Positions 31,513 through 40,701 of a stretch of 46,704 nt of DNA are shown here, piece by piece. A program made the position numbers and the translations under genes. The DNA lies in the NCBI GenBank assembly GCA_020536535.1, contig JAHLWZ010000333.1:1-46704 (forward strand), in the 5' to 3' direction. This DNA comes from Pelomyxa schiedti. Its lineage: Eukaryota > Evosea > Pelobiontida > Pelomyxidae. The notes beneath the pieces were generated by a model. It was not told the origin of the DNA, searched no databases, and was given only the letters and a program-made list of their open reading frames with translations. How positions within the stretch are numbered: the stretch's first letter is position 1; each line of letters opens with the position of its first letter.

Positions 31513-31740
31513 TCAGCCCCCATTTCCCTTTGTTTCAAGGATGGGGTTCCTATAGTATTCGCACTGGCCACACATTGGCAGCCGTGTGTCATGCCCACAC
31601 TGGCCGGTTACCAACGCACAGTAAGCACAGTACCCGATGGCATATCGTGGGCCACCTCCGGCTCTCCCCAGTACCCAGACCCAGAAACCACAGTCCACCA
31701 CGCACCATTGTGGGCCGAAACTATTCCCGGCAGTTACAGA
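31513..31740 (-). CDS. Conserved Cys-rich frame, copy A (start unresolved)
   Basis: Minus-strand frame with PQWCVVDCGFWVW, GPRYAIGYCAYCALVTGQCG and HDTRLPMCGQCEYYRNPI. Copy B has the same protein segment, and several differences between copies fall at third codon positions of this frame, which supports coding. Copy A has an extra base after RNPI and stops at 31513, so it may be truncated relative to copy B. Paired Cys (CAxC, CGQC) plus QCGHD suggest a metal-binding fold. No family recognised and no start ATG found. Confidence 0.4.
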   Translation of the reverse strand, partial: SVTAGNSFGPQWCVVDCGFWVWVLGRAGGGPRYAIGYCAYCALVTGQCGHDTRLPMCGQCEYYRNPILETKGNGG

Positions 31741-31913
31741 GAATCCACCATGATAATATTAATCTCGGCAACGGCTGAAGGTGGAGTGATACGGACCATG
31801 GTACCGAACTTGGGGGAATGGCCGGCCAGGTCCTGCTGGGGTTGCCATAGTGTTCGATATAAAAGAAAAGCTAATCCGATACAATAATCAAAGGCCAATC
31901 AGACCTAGTCAAG

Positions 31914-32850
31914 ATGATGACCCGTTATACAGCCGCCCACGCGACCGGACACCACAACCACGCCGCCACCAACGTGCGGGTGCACATCGACGGGGACAAC
32001 GGGTACGTTGCGCCGGCGGACATCGTGGCCGCGCTGCAGGTGAGTACCGACCACGTGCGCGACTACACCCTCATACACTGGAAGCGACAGATGACCGCCC
32101 TGTGCTGCGCCCTACACCCTCGCCTCGGCTCACGCTCATCCCTCCTCCGATCTATCCTCACCATCCCACAGTACCCACCAACACTATCCCCATCGACACC
32201 TTCACTATCATCATTACACTACACTACTACAAATGCGTGTACTACATCCTCGTCATCGGGCCGAAGACGATCGAGTAGTGCCGATTCAGTTTTCCCGCCG
32301 TCGTTATCTACAACAACTGCTACTACCACAAGTACTAATGCGACATCACCATCGTCATCGGGAGAAGACAAGGGGCAATCTCGGGATTGTGGGACCGATT
32401 CTGTGGTGGAGATGGTGGAGTCTATGTATGGGATTGGGAACCTTGCCGAGATAGTGAGATACGTTGGCGCGTGGCTGAGGCCGACCGCCGCTTTCGTCGG
32501 GAAGCTGGGGACTTCGTGGGCTGTTTTTGACAGCAAAGGAGCCGTATCTCGCGTCGGGCACGTTCCTCCCAGTGGGAACGGTAGCAGGGTGGTCAAGGCA
32601 CTGGGGAGCATGTGTGACAGGCTGTGCGTTTTGTGGGAGTATCCTGTGCTGAGGGCGTGGGATACTGTCACTGGCCAGTCGTTCGTGCTGGCCAGGGTGC
32701 ACCCTGCTGACTTGGCTCTGTGGATTACAAAGGATCCTACTGTCCGTATGTACACCGTATTACCTTCTTCGAGTTTTTTTTTGTTTGTTTTGTTGTGTCG
32801 CTCGGTTTCTTTTTTTTTTTTCGAATTTTGTTGGTTGGTTATTTTGATTA
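31914..32850 (+). CDS. WD-like protein, copy A, cut by assembly gap
   Basis: Starts MMTRYTAAHATGHHNHAATN at ATG 31914. A conserved block VHIDGDNGYVAPADIVAALQ and HWKRQMTALCCALHPRLGS is followed by a Ser/Thr-rich linker of about 60 residues that differs in length and sequence from copy B. Next come GIGNLAEIVRYVGAWLRPTA, TSWAVFDSKGAVSRVGHVPP, LCVLWEYPVLRAWDTVTGQ and HPADLALWITKDPTV, a pattern like WD repeats. The donor GTATGTAC follows; the remaining exons lie in the N gap. Everything outside the linker is nearly identical to copy B (37717-39465), which shows the rest of the gene. Function unknown. Confidence 0.65.
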
Positions 32851-32950
32851 NNNNNNNNNNNNNNNNNNNNNNNNNNNNNNNNNNNNNNNNNNNNNNNNNN
32901 NNNNNNNNNNNNNNNNNNNNNNNNNNNNNNNNNNNNNNNNNNNNNNNNNN
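32851..32950. other. Assembly gap (100 N)
   Basis: Exactly 100 N, the usual placeholder for unknown length. It hides the 3' exons of WD-like A and the 3' end of the copy-B secreted gene, and it falls exactly at the junction of the two duplicated blocks. Confidence 0.98.
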
Positions 32951-33304
32951 ATCACCATCATTAATGTAGGTGCCACACGATGTCAATGGAGGAAGGCACA
33001 CTTTCACAAACTCGTTGTTTGGAGATATAACAGCAACAACCCAAGAATATTTGTCACTCCTAGACCACGTTGATTACGTAGCTTAGTGAAACAAAATCAC
33101 GAATGTACCGTACTTGTTGTAAAGGTCAATAGTCCTGTACATAATCGTCACCTCCACATCCTGAACAAACGTAAATACTTACAAATAGGCAATTGTTAGC
33201 AATAATAATTTACAACACACCCCACAGTAGAAATCCTGGTCAGCCTTCGTGTACCCAACGGCGATAACAGCAACCAAAACGACAATTGCCCATACAGCTT
33301 TCAT
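32951..33304 (-). CDS. Small secreted cysteine-rich protein, copy B, 3'-truncated by gap
   Basis: ATG 33304; signal peptide MKAVWAIVVLVAVIAVGYTK, then ADQDFYCG, an intron and the same exons as copy A through CLPPLTSCGTYINDGD, where the assembly gap begins. It differs from copy A by few residues (e.g. Ile for Thr in the signal peptide). The C-terminal Cys-rich exon is missing from the assembly, not necessarily from the genome. Confidence 0.65.
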
Positions 33305-33507
33305 TTCTTGTTCCCTTTCCGTTCTACACTTGTCTCCTTGGTTTGTTGTATTTGTTAAAAATAATGAGGGTTTAACCGCTCCTTTTTTTCGTAATGAGCA
33401 GTACATCACTAAGATCAAACGAGATACAAATCAAATTATGGGAAGTACCGTGGAGCCAAATATAAGATGTTTTGGGTACTAGTACCTGTTTGCGAAACAG
33501 GTTTTAT

Positions 33508-34518
33508 TTAGTGTGATTCTGTGGGAGTTGTTTCGGTTGGGGTTTCTGTTGGTGTGGGCGTGGTTGTTTCTGTGGTTGTTGCTGTCGGTGTTGCTGTAGA
33601 ATCAGAGGCTGGAACTGTATTGAGGCCAAAGTCAGGATTGGCTGTGGTGGTTTCTTCTATTTTGTCTGTGACCTTGGCATCTACCTTGCCGACTTCCACG
33701 TGGAGGTTCCTTGTGGCACCCATGTGTCCGTATCCTTCAATACCAAAGTTCTTGGCCTGGGATTGAGGTTGTTTTGCGTTGAATTACAAGTGGAACTTAC
33801 ATAGCACTTCTTGCAGTACGGGAATTTATCCTCGCGGACTGTGTAACCTCCAGCATGGAGCAAGCAGTCACTGGCGTAATTGATTACTGGGAAAGGAACA
33901 TAAGGTGAGAAATACCAGTCCCAGCAGCGGAAGCAGAATTTGTGCCAGTCCTTATTGGCACCACTTGTCCTCTCAGCCATGTACACTGCTTTCCCACATT
34001 TGGGGCAGCCTTTTTCAAAGTATTGCTTCACGCCATCTGTATTTTTGGTCAATTAAATGATTGGTACAACATTTACAGACCGGTACCAGTGGTCACCCCG
34101 GTACCCGTCTCCTTCACAAGTGCGGAAAGTACACCAGTAGATGTCATTGCACCACTGTTCTCGGTGCTTATTGTTGTAGTTGCATTTGTAGTGTAGCCCT
34201 TCACACCAAACAACCGCTGGTAATCGGGCTTGCTGCGCCACAAAAAATTCAGATATTGTGGCAAAGGGTGAAAGAAAGTTTTACCAATAAGGAGAGTTAG
34301 CGTGCTCCAACACAGTATCCACAGTCAATAACTTATGGCAATGCGCACATTTGAGGCACGCTATTTAAATGAATAAAATTTAATGTACTTCAATTACAAA
34401 AAAAAAGGGGGAGGAGCCACAAACTCTTGTGCCATGGTTTGCTACAAAAAATAACTTGCTCGTTGAAGTACACGGCCTTGTTACACGCCGGACACATTTC
34501 CCTCTTGCTACTACTCAT
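33508..34518 (-). CDS. Two-LIM-domain (CSRP-like) protein, copy B
   Basis: ATG 34518. Exon structure and protein parallel copy [48 protein letters not shown], the Thr-rich linker, [58 protein letters not shown]. The Thr/Pro tail has one extra TPTE unit compared with copy A. Introns include GTTTGTGG...AAATAG, GTAAAA...GCGCAG and GTATTT...CGCCAG. LIM domains bind zinc and mediate protein contacts, in CRP proteins with actin-associated partners. Nearly all differences from copy A are conservative or synonymous. Confidence 0.8.
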
Positions 34519-35021
34519 CCTATGGCTGTTTATAAGTTCAGTGCTTGAACGACGCAGCGACCTGCTTCTTTCTTTTTTTTTGCACAAAATCTTTTCCACC
34601 ACCAGACGGTTCAAAATAGACGGACTACAAGCAGTGAATTGTGACGCTTCCATGAAGCTTTCTGAAGGTGAAGAGTGCACTACAAGGCTTTAGGAAAGAA
34701 ACCTGCATTTATGTTTCTTTGTGCTCTCATGTGAAAAAGGTATTCCGTGCACACGTTTCACCATTGAACAACAATCAGATGGCAGAGAACCCGAATCAGT
34801 TGCCTAACCCCAAACAAACCTGGAAAGAAGAAAAAACTGCTTTTCTTTTTTCCCGTTTGTTTTTGATCTCATTATTTGGTGGTGAGCGACAGGTGGTACC
34901 GTGGTGGCACAAAGTTGCGACTGAGGGTTGACATACCGTGTTGATAGTTTATATATCGCAACAACAATCAGAGAGGCAACGTCGGGATCATCCTGATAGA
35001 CGATAGTAGAAACAACAGACA
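34519..35021. other. Divergent spacer between LIM-B and Vti1-B, no gene seen
   Basis: Counterpart of 28337-29316 but about 480 bp shorter. It holds only short frames and T-rich tracts; presumably a shared promoter for the divergent LIM and Vti1 genes. Confidence 0.5.
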
Positions 35022-36002
35022 ATGTACGGGAGACCAACATTTGAGGACGTAGTGGTTGAGTTCAACCAGGTGCTGGGACACGTAAGGCAGAAGTTGAGGG
35101 TGCTACCGGATGCTACCGGCGGTATATACATCATTGAACGTTTGTATTTTTAGAATAATAATGAGTTGTGCCTTTACTGTTATTCCATGTCTATTTGTTC
35201 TTCCTTGACTAGAGTCGTATGCTGATGAATGCCAGATCGCAGGAGAATGTTGATTGATCAGGCTGAGAGGGATGTGGAGGAAGCCAACAAATTTGTACGC
35301 GGCAAGTCATTGAGGCGTTCACCTAATCTCTTTGAACTACATTTCAGCTTCGACAAATGGACATAATTATTAAAGACTCCCCCCAGCGTGTTGTTCTCCA
35401 AGAAAGAATTCGTGTCTTTGAAGCTGAACTATCAAAAGTCAGGCGCGAACTACTATTGACAATACCCACCACACCCAGCAATCAACCAATGGATACTTCT
35501 CAAGTATAGCCTACTGTACAATGAAGGTGATTAATGCTTTCCAAGATGGATCAACGTGAAAGAATTATGGCCGGGAACACTACCTTAGGGAATACTTCCG
35601 CTACCCTTGGCAGGATACAACGTATGCGGGCCGACTTTGTTCTGTTACTAAGAAAATGTTAGAGGTCAGTGCCGATACAGAAGTAACTGGTATTGGGGCA
35701 TTGGAAGATCTCCACCACCAACGTCAACAACTGGAACATGCTGATGATATGGTACCAGAATTTTCTCATCTCCATATATCTAATGAAGAACACAGATGTC
35801 GCAAATGGATCAAAAAGTGACACAAGGCAAGAGACACTTACGGACTATGGTACACTCACACTTCCCCTTTTTTTTGCCCTCATGGTTGCCATAGTGGTGG
35901 AGGATGCTCACAGACACGTTTATTCAATTCATTATCATCGTTCTCTTGATTGTTGCGATCCTTGGTGTAATATTTTTCAAGTGGATACTGCCCCTGATGT
36001 AA
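35022..36002 (+). CDS. vti1: Vti1-like Qb-SNARE, copy B (213 aa)
   Basis: Seven exons (35022-35121, 35236-35294, 35348-35503, 35546-35621, 35663-35751, 35796-35849, 35895-36002) sum to 642 nt, 213 aa, in frame. N-terminal helical region MYGRPTFEDVVVEFNQVLGH, DRRRMLIDQAERDVEEANKF, QMDIIIKDSPQRVVLQERIR; SNARE region VSADTEVTGIGALEDLHHQR, ADDMMSQMDQKVTQGKRHLR; tail anchor IQFIIIVLLIVAILGVIFFK ending WILPLM. Length and layout match Vti1, which acts in fusion along the Golgi-endosome-lysosome route. Protein is almost identical to copy A except in scattered positions (e.g. Leu for Ile at the start of exon 3). Convergent or overlapping genes are absent. Confidence 0.85.
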
Positions 36003-36280
36003 ATACAAAAGCAGATCGTCAAAACAGTTGTTGGTTTTTTACGGGCCCCCCTCACTATTTCTTTTTTCTTTATCCCGCTGATTTTGATTTTCCAACAAGC
36101 CAAAAACAGCCATCAAGGGATGAGGGGTTGGTACCAGCAGGCATAACCAAGAAAACAGGGGTAAACAGTAATTAAGTGGACTTGGGGATTTGCAACAGCG
36201 AGGGAAGCAACGAGGCCTCCATATAAAGAAGTCCAAACAGGGTAATAGGAGGATAGGGGTTTTTTAATATTAAATCCAAG

Positions 36281-37465
36281 ATGGGCCAAACCGCAGTTGG
36301 CGCTTATTGCGGGAGCGCACATCTGCGAACGAACCCGAACGTGCCGAGTGGGGTGAAGGTCGTCGGCGAGGGCCGACGTACTGTGTCGTGGGTGGACACG
36401 GGTGCTGAAGAGCACAGAGACAGTGGATTCCTGTATATACCTTTCGACTTCGCAAACGTTGAACTAGAGAGGCCCCGCGAATCCCTCAGTGCCAAAGTGT
36501 CAATTGTTGGAAGTTTGTTTTGTTTCCCAACCTTGTTGCCGTTGCAATTACTCATATTCTAATAGGTGAGCGTTGTGGCAAGACATCACTGTTCTTCCAA
36601 TTGCTGGTTACAAATGTCCCCATTTCGTAACAATTCACAACTGCCCAGGAAGGTAATTTCGTGGACTCGGAGATGCAAGGGCTATCCACATTAGAAAAAC
36701 GTGGTCACAGTTACACAGTTGTGCCCCGTTTTAAAGCACGACACTCATTTTGTATATAGATACAAATATTTCTCGAGGACATAAATTATTTTTTGGATCT
36801 GGTATTTCTTTACTTTTGTTGAACAACTCAAATAATTGATTCCCTTTCACAAGTGGGACCTCCCAACAAAGGTATGCTGTATGACTTTCTTACATGGAGT
36901 CCTAAAGAAACATCACAAATTAAGTCCTGGAGCTCAGTTTCTAGTATGCCTGTGATTTGTACAGGTTTCCCACATATCACCACAATCAGGTATTCATTAC
37001 CGCAATAGTACTGTGTGCCTCCTTGTTTATGACACAAACCACGTACAGTCTGTTGAAGACCTCATGATTTGGGTTGCAGAAATTTTGAGGTTCTTTTTTC
37101 CTTTTTAAAAAAGGAAATTAAATTAATTAATTAAATTAAAATTGCCCAAATAATACAAACCAGATTTTGTCCAAGTACCTGTGAACTTGTTTTAGTTGGC
37201 AATAGCAAAATCAGCGATCCTGGCCCAGAGTGCCCACAGGCAATAGAGAGAATCATAAATGTAATTCAACAATACAATTACCAACACTCAGTCAATAAAC
37301 AGCAATTAAAAGAGCTCAGGGGCCTCCCAAATTTGTGTGTTGTTTCTTCTCTTCTAGAGATACTCACAACTTTGCAGCTTGGTGGACACCAAACGGGGCA
37401 TTGGCATTGGGCCACTCTGCCAGCATATAAAGGCTTCTATCTTGCAACAAGGGGCAACTGAATAA
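36281..37465 (+). CDS. Divergent Ras-like GTPase, copy B
   Basis: Starts MGQTAVGAYCGSAHLRTNPN at ATG 36281; the about 75-residue N-terminal extension shares almost nothing with copy A. AKVSIVG + SERCGKTSLFFQLL is the P-loop (GSERCGKT), split by an intron at the same codon. An 18-nt exon (36854-36871) encodes WDLPTK at the G3 position, joined to VSHISPQSGIHYRNSTVCLL. Later exons give VYDTNHVQSVEDLMIWVAEI, CELVLVGNSKISDPGPE (G4 position) and RYSQLCSLVDTKRGIGIGPL (G5), ending ILQQGATE at 37465. The effector region exon around 36649-36750 is readable but its 3' junction does not match the microexon phase. No prenylation motif. Likely a regulatory GTPase evolving fast (inference). Confidence 0.6.
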
Positions 37466-37735
37466 AAAAAAATGTTGTGCATAATCAGCCCCCACTTCCC
37501 TTTGTTTGGGGATGGGGTTCCTATAATATTCGCACTGGCCACACATTGGCAGCCGTGTGTCATGCCCACACTGGCCGGTTACCAGCGCACAATTGGCACA
37601 GTATCCGATGGCATATCGTGGGCCATATCCGCCCCTGCCCCCAAACCAAACCCAGAAACCACCTGCGACCACATTCCATTGTGGGACATCACGCAGCCAT
37701 TCTGAGAAATAAATCGATGCGAGGCAGGCACCCAT
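37364..37735 (-). CDS. Conserved Cys-rich frame, copy B
   Basis: Minus-strand frame: MGACLASIYFSEWLRDVPQW (ATG 37735), NVVAGGFWVWFGGRGGYG, PRYAIGYCANCALVTGQCGH, DTRLPMCGQCEYYRNPIPKQ, then a tail that runs antisense to the last GTPase exon and stops at 37364. The part from PQW to RNPI is conserved in copy A with synonymous third-position changes; the tail is not, so the true end may be earlier by splicing. The N-terminus overlaps the proposed start of the WD-like gene on the other strand (37717), so one of the two starts is wrong. No family recognised; the Cys pairs suggest zinc binding. Confidence 0.4.
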   Translation of the reverse strand: MGACLASIYFSEWLRDVPQWNVVAGGFWVWFGGRGGYGPRYAIGYCANCALVTGQCGHDTRLPMCGQCEYYRNPIPKQREVGADYAQHFFLFSCPLLQDRSLYMLAEWPNANAPFGVHQAAKL

Positions 37736-39465
37736 ATCCCCAAACGGTAGCACCTACTGGTGATACACCCGCTCACCACAACCACGCCGCCACCAACGGG
37801 CGGGTGCACCTCGACCGGGACAACGGGTACGTGGCGCCGGCGGACATCGTGGCCACGCTGCGGGTGAGCACCGACCACGTGCGCGACTACACCCTCATGC
37901 ACTGGAAGCGCCAGATGACCGCCCTGTGCTGCGCCCTGCACCCTCGCCTCGGCTCACGCTCATCCCTCGTACGATCTATCCTCATCGTCCCACAATCCCC
38001 ATCATCTTCGTCATCTGCAACAAATGCAACTGCGACTGCTACTACAAGTACATGCACTACATCGTCACTGGGCCGAAGACGCTCGAATAGTGCCGATTCA
38101 GTTTTCCTGCCGTCGTCATCTACAACAACAACTGCTACAACGACTACATGCACTACCGCGACATCATCATCATCGGTAGAAGAGCAGGGGCAATCCCGGG
38201 ATTGTGGGACCGATTCAGTAGAGATAATGGAATCTATGTATGGGATTGGGAACCTTGCCGAGATAGTGAGATACGTTGGCGCGTGGCTGAGGCCGACCGC
38301 CGCTTTCGTCGGGAAGCTGGGTACTTCGTGGGCTGTTTTTGACAGCAAAGGAGCCGTATCTCGGGTCGGGCACGTTCCTCCCAGCGGGAACGGTAGCAGG
38401 GTGGTCAAGGCACTGGGGAGCATGTGTGACAGGCTGTGCGTTTTGTGGGAGTATCCTGTGCTGAGGGTGTGGGATACTGTCACTGGCCAGTCGTTCGTGC
38501 TGGCCAGGGTACACCCTGCTGACTTGGCTCTGTGGATTACAAAGGATCCTACTGTCCGTATGTACACCGTATTACCTTCTTCGAGGTTTTTTTCGAATTT
38601 TGTTGGTTGGTTATTTTGATTATCGCCGGTTGTCTAACAAAATTTGCAGCTGGAAAGATAGTTATGTCAACTTGGATGGATAATAATAGCGAACTTGATG
38701 TTTTGTCATTCCCTAGTTGCGGTTCACTGTATTCGACCTCTATGCGAGCACGCTGTGGCGTGGCTTGGCTCGGACCAGAGACTTTCGTTGCCGCAAGTCT
38801 AACGGGACTCTCAGTCTACCAGCTTCCAAATTCCGGTTCATCTGCATCTGGCCTGTGCCTGATTTACAGCCACAGCTTTAGCAACGCCTTTACACCCGTA
38901 GCCAATGGGTACTCCATAACCCTCTCCTCTCTTCCTTCCACTTCCGGCAATACCGCATCATCTGCTGTGGTTATGTACAAAAAGCTGGAATGGTCACGGG
39001 GCAAAGAGGACAATAGCGTTGTATACCTGTTCACCAGAATACTATCAGCACCACCCCCCGGCGGACCACATTCCGAAAAAGCGACGGGATTTAATGCCAT
39101 GCAACTAACACAAAATGCAACCACATTCACAACCCGCGGAACACAGATTCTCGTGCAAGTACTACGGAAAAAACAGCCCCACATTGTGGTATTTTCCTTC
39201 TTAATAACACTGTTACAGTTCCTCACATTCTAAACAGGTATTCAATGGAGAATCCGGCCAGCGGCTGTTCTCCATATTATCACCATCGGTAATAGAACAA
39301 ATGGTTGTGTTTGCCGGCAGTATCATCGGAATATCATGTGGTCAGGTACTGACTTGGGACCTTCTTATGGCTCCACAAAAGAACAACCGCGAATCAAAGG
39401 TGCAAGCAACACTAATTGATGGAATGTGCAAGACTTCCCACTGCACCGCTTTGGCTATTTACTGA
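37717..39465 (+). CDS. WD-like protein, copy B (525 aa)
   Basis: Three exons (37717-38557, 38650-39158, 39238-39465) sum to 1578 nt, 525 aa, in frame. N-terminal block VHLDRDNGYVAPADIVATLR and YTLMHWKRQMTALCCALHPR; a Ser/Thr-rich linker (about residues 90-155, e.g. TTTTATTTTCTTATSSSS); then a repeated-strand region: VGAWLRPTAAFVGKLGTSWA, LCVLWEYPVLRVWDTVTGQS, GKIVMSTWMDNN, CGVAWLGPETFVAASLTGLS, VFNGESGQRLFSIL and SIIGISCGQVLTWDLLMAPQ. Paired W/D endings (VWDTVTG, TWDLL) suggest a WD40-like propeller of diverged blades. Function unknown. The first ATG in frame was chosen; the frame is open further upstream. Confidence 0.7.
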
Positions 39466-39546
39466 AGAAAGTGTAAAACCAAGGAGTAAATAAAATTATC
39501 TATATTCATTCCGAATATTTCAAGGTATGGGAATTGGGTATAGTAC

Positions 39547-40605
39547 TCAGGGATTGTTCTGGTATTTTATGCTGTACGACCCACTGTTAGGGTCCTTCTC
39601 CATGTGGAAATTGTTCAAGTTGATCCCAAACCGGCCCAAAATGGAATTTCCCAGGTCTTTCAATTTACCTGGAGAGGATTGTTAGACTTATCGAATCATC
39701 TCAATAGCAAGACCAAGCATTTCAGCCATCTCCCTATCGATTTGGGCCTTGGCCAAAGGTTCCAATCTGGTAATGGCATCTGTAACATCTTTTGTGGGTG
39801 GCTGCTCCAGTTCGGCAACTTTTTTATAATCTGAGGAGAGAGTGGTAAATGTGTAAATAAATAATAAAAAAAAATGGGAGGTACACACCGGTAAGGGCAT
39901 CTTTGGGGTTTGCGTTGTTTTCATAGGCTCTGGCACGTCTCAGGAGAACTTTGGTGTAGTTGGGATTTAACTTCAAAGAGGCAGTGCAATCTTTGATCAC
40001 CTCACCCCAGCTTGGTTGATAAAGATAAGTCACCACCAGAGAAGGTATGCATAGCTTGGGATTTACTTTTCCAAACACACATTGCACGCAGCTCTGTTAC
40101 CAAGCATTACACTCAACTCTTGTGCGAATTTGTCCTATGAGAACCAAAATGATAATAATAATAAATGAACCGGGTCACTGAACAAATTACGGAGCAGAAG
40201 TGATGCCCATACCGGGTAAGGAGCCAGTAAATCGTGTGCTCTTGAGTAATGTGTAATAGCATCATCGTACCTCCCTTTAACATAGTCCGCATTCCCTTGT
40301 TCCTTTTCCCTCTTTGCATCCGCAGATAATCCCTCCTATACATAATATTAATACCCTTTCTGCTACTCATTTCGCCTTTCATCACCCGCCATCCTCTCTT
40401 ATCCCATAACAACAAGTCCCGACAGTCAAAAATGACAGCTACATACAGCCGCCTCGGGCGAAATAATTTCCACCACGTCATCGCCATCTCCCCCTTCGTT
40501 AGAATTCGCCGCAGTTGTTGTTGTAGCAGTTGCAGTAGTTGTGGTCGAAGTTTCCGCCGTCGTTGGCATGTCTTCCACCTCGTGAGGTGTCGCACCCTCC
40601 ATCAT
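39547..40605 (-). CDS. ttc1: TTC1-like tetratricopeptide repeat protein
   Basis: Starts MMEGATPHEVEDMPTTAETS at ATG 40605, followed by a Thr/Ala-rich and acidic stretch (GGDGDDVVEIISPEAA). TPR units come from successive exons: SADAKREKEQGNADYVKGRY, DDAITHYSRAHDLLAPYP; MLGNRAACNVCLEK; EVIKDCTASLKLNPNYTKVL, LRRARAYENNANPKDALT. The C-terminus is diagnostic for TTC1: REMAEMLGKLKDLGNSILGR, FGINLNNFHMEKDPNSGSYS, ending IKYQNNP at 39547. TTC1 proteins are HSP70/HSP90-associated TPR cochaperone-like proteins; the basic residues of a carboxylate clamp (N in GNADY and RAA, R in LRRAR) appear present. Exon joins between 40100 and 40440 are approximate. Confidence 0.8.
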
Positions 40606-40701
40606 CAATAAATAGGTCTTCTTTGTTGTTTGGATCTGGTTCGCATAACCATGCTGCCGACATCTCTGGATTTTGTACATACAAGCACTTTTTTGTTTGG
40701 T

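Larger units (their letters stand above)
26603..32850. repeat. Tandem duplicated block, copy A
   Basis: Carries, in order, secreted Cys-rich (-), LIM (-), Vti1 (+), GTPase (+), Cys-rich frame (-) and WD-like (+) genes. The same order and orientation recurs in copy B (32951-38622). Left limit is approximate; the right limit is hidden by the gap. The intergenic region before Vti1 is about 480 bp longer than in copy B. Confidence 0.9.
32951..38622. repeat. Tandem duplicated block, copy B
   Basis: Begins right after the gap with sequence that matches copy A from about 26799. Matching can be followed to about 38622, where copy A runs into the gap. Same six genes, same order and orientation. Confidence 0.9.

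Noticed and set aside
37780-37920. KilA-N or similar DNA-binding fold in NGYVAPADIV...HWKRQM of the WD-like proteins
   Set aside because: The resemblance is limited to a few residues; I could not see the full pattern, so it is left as an unnamed conserved block.
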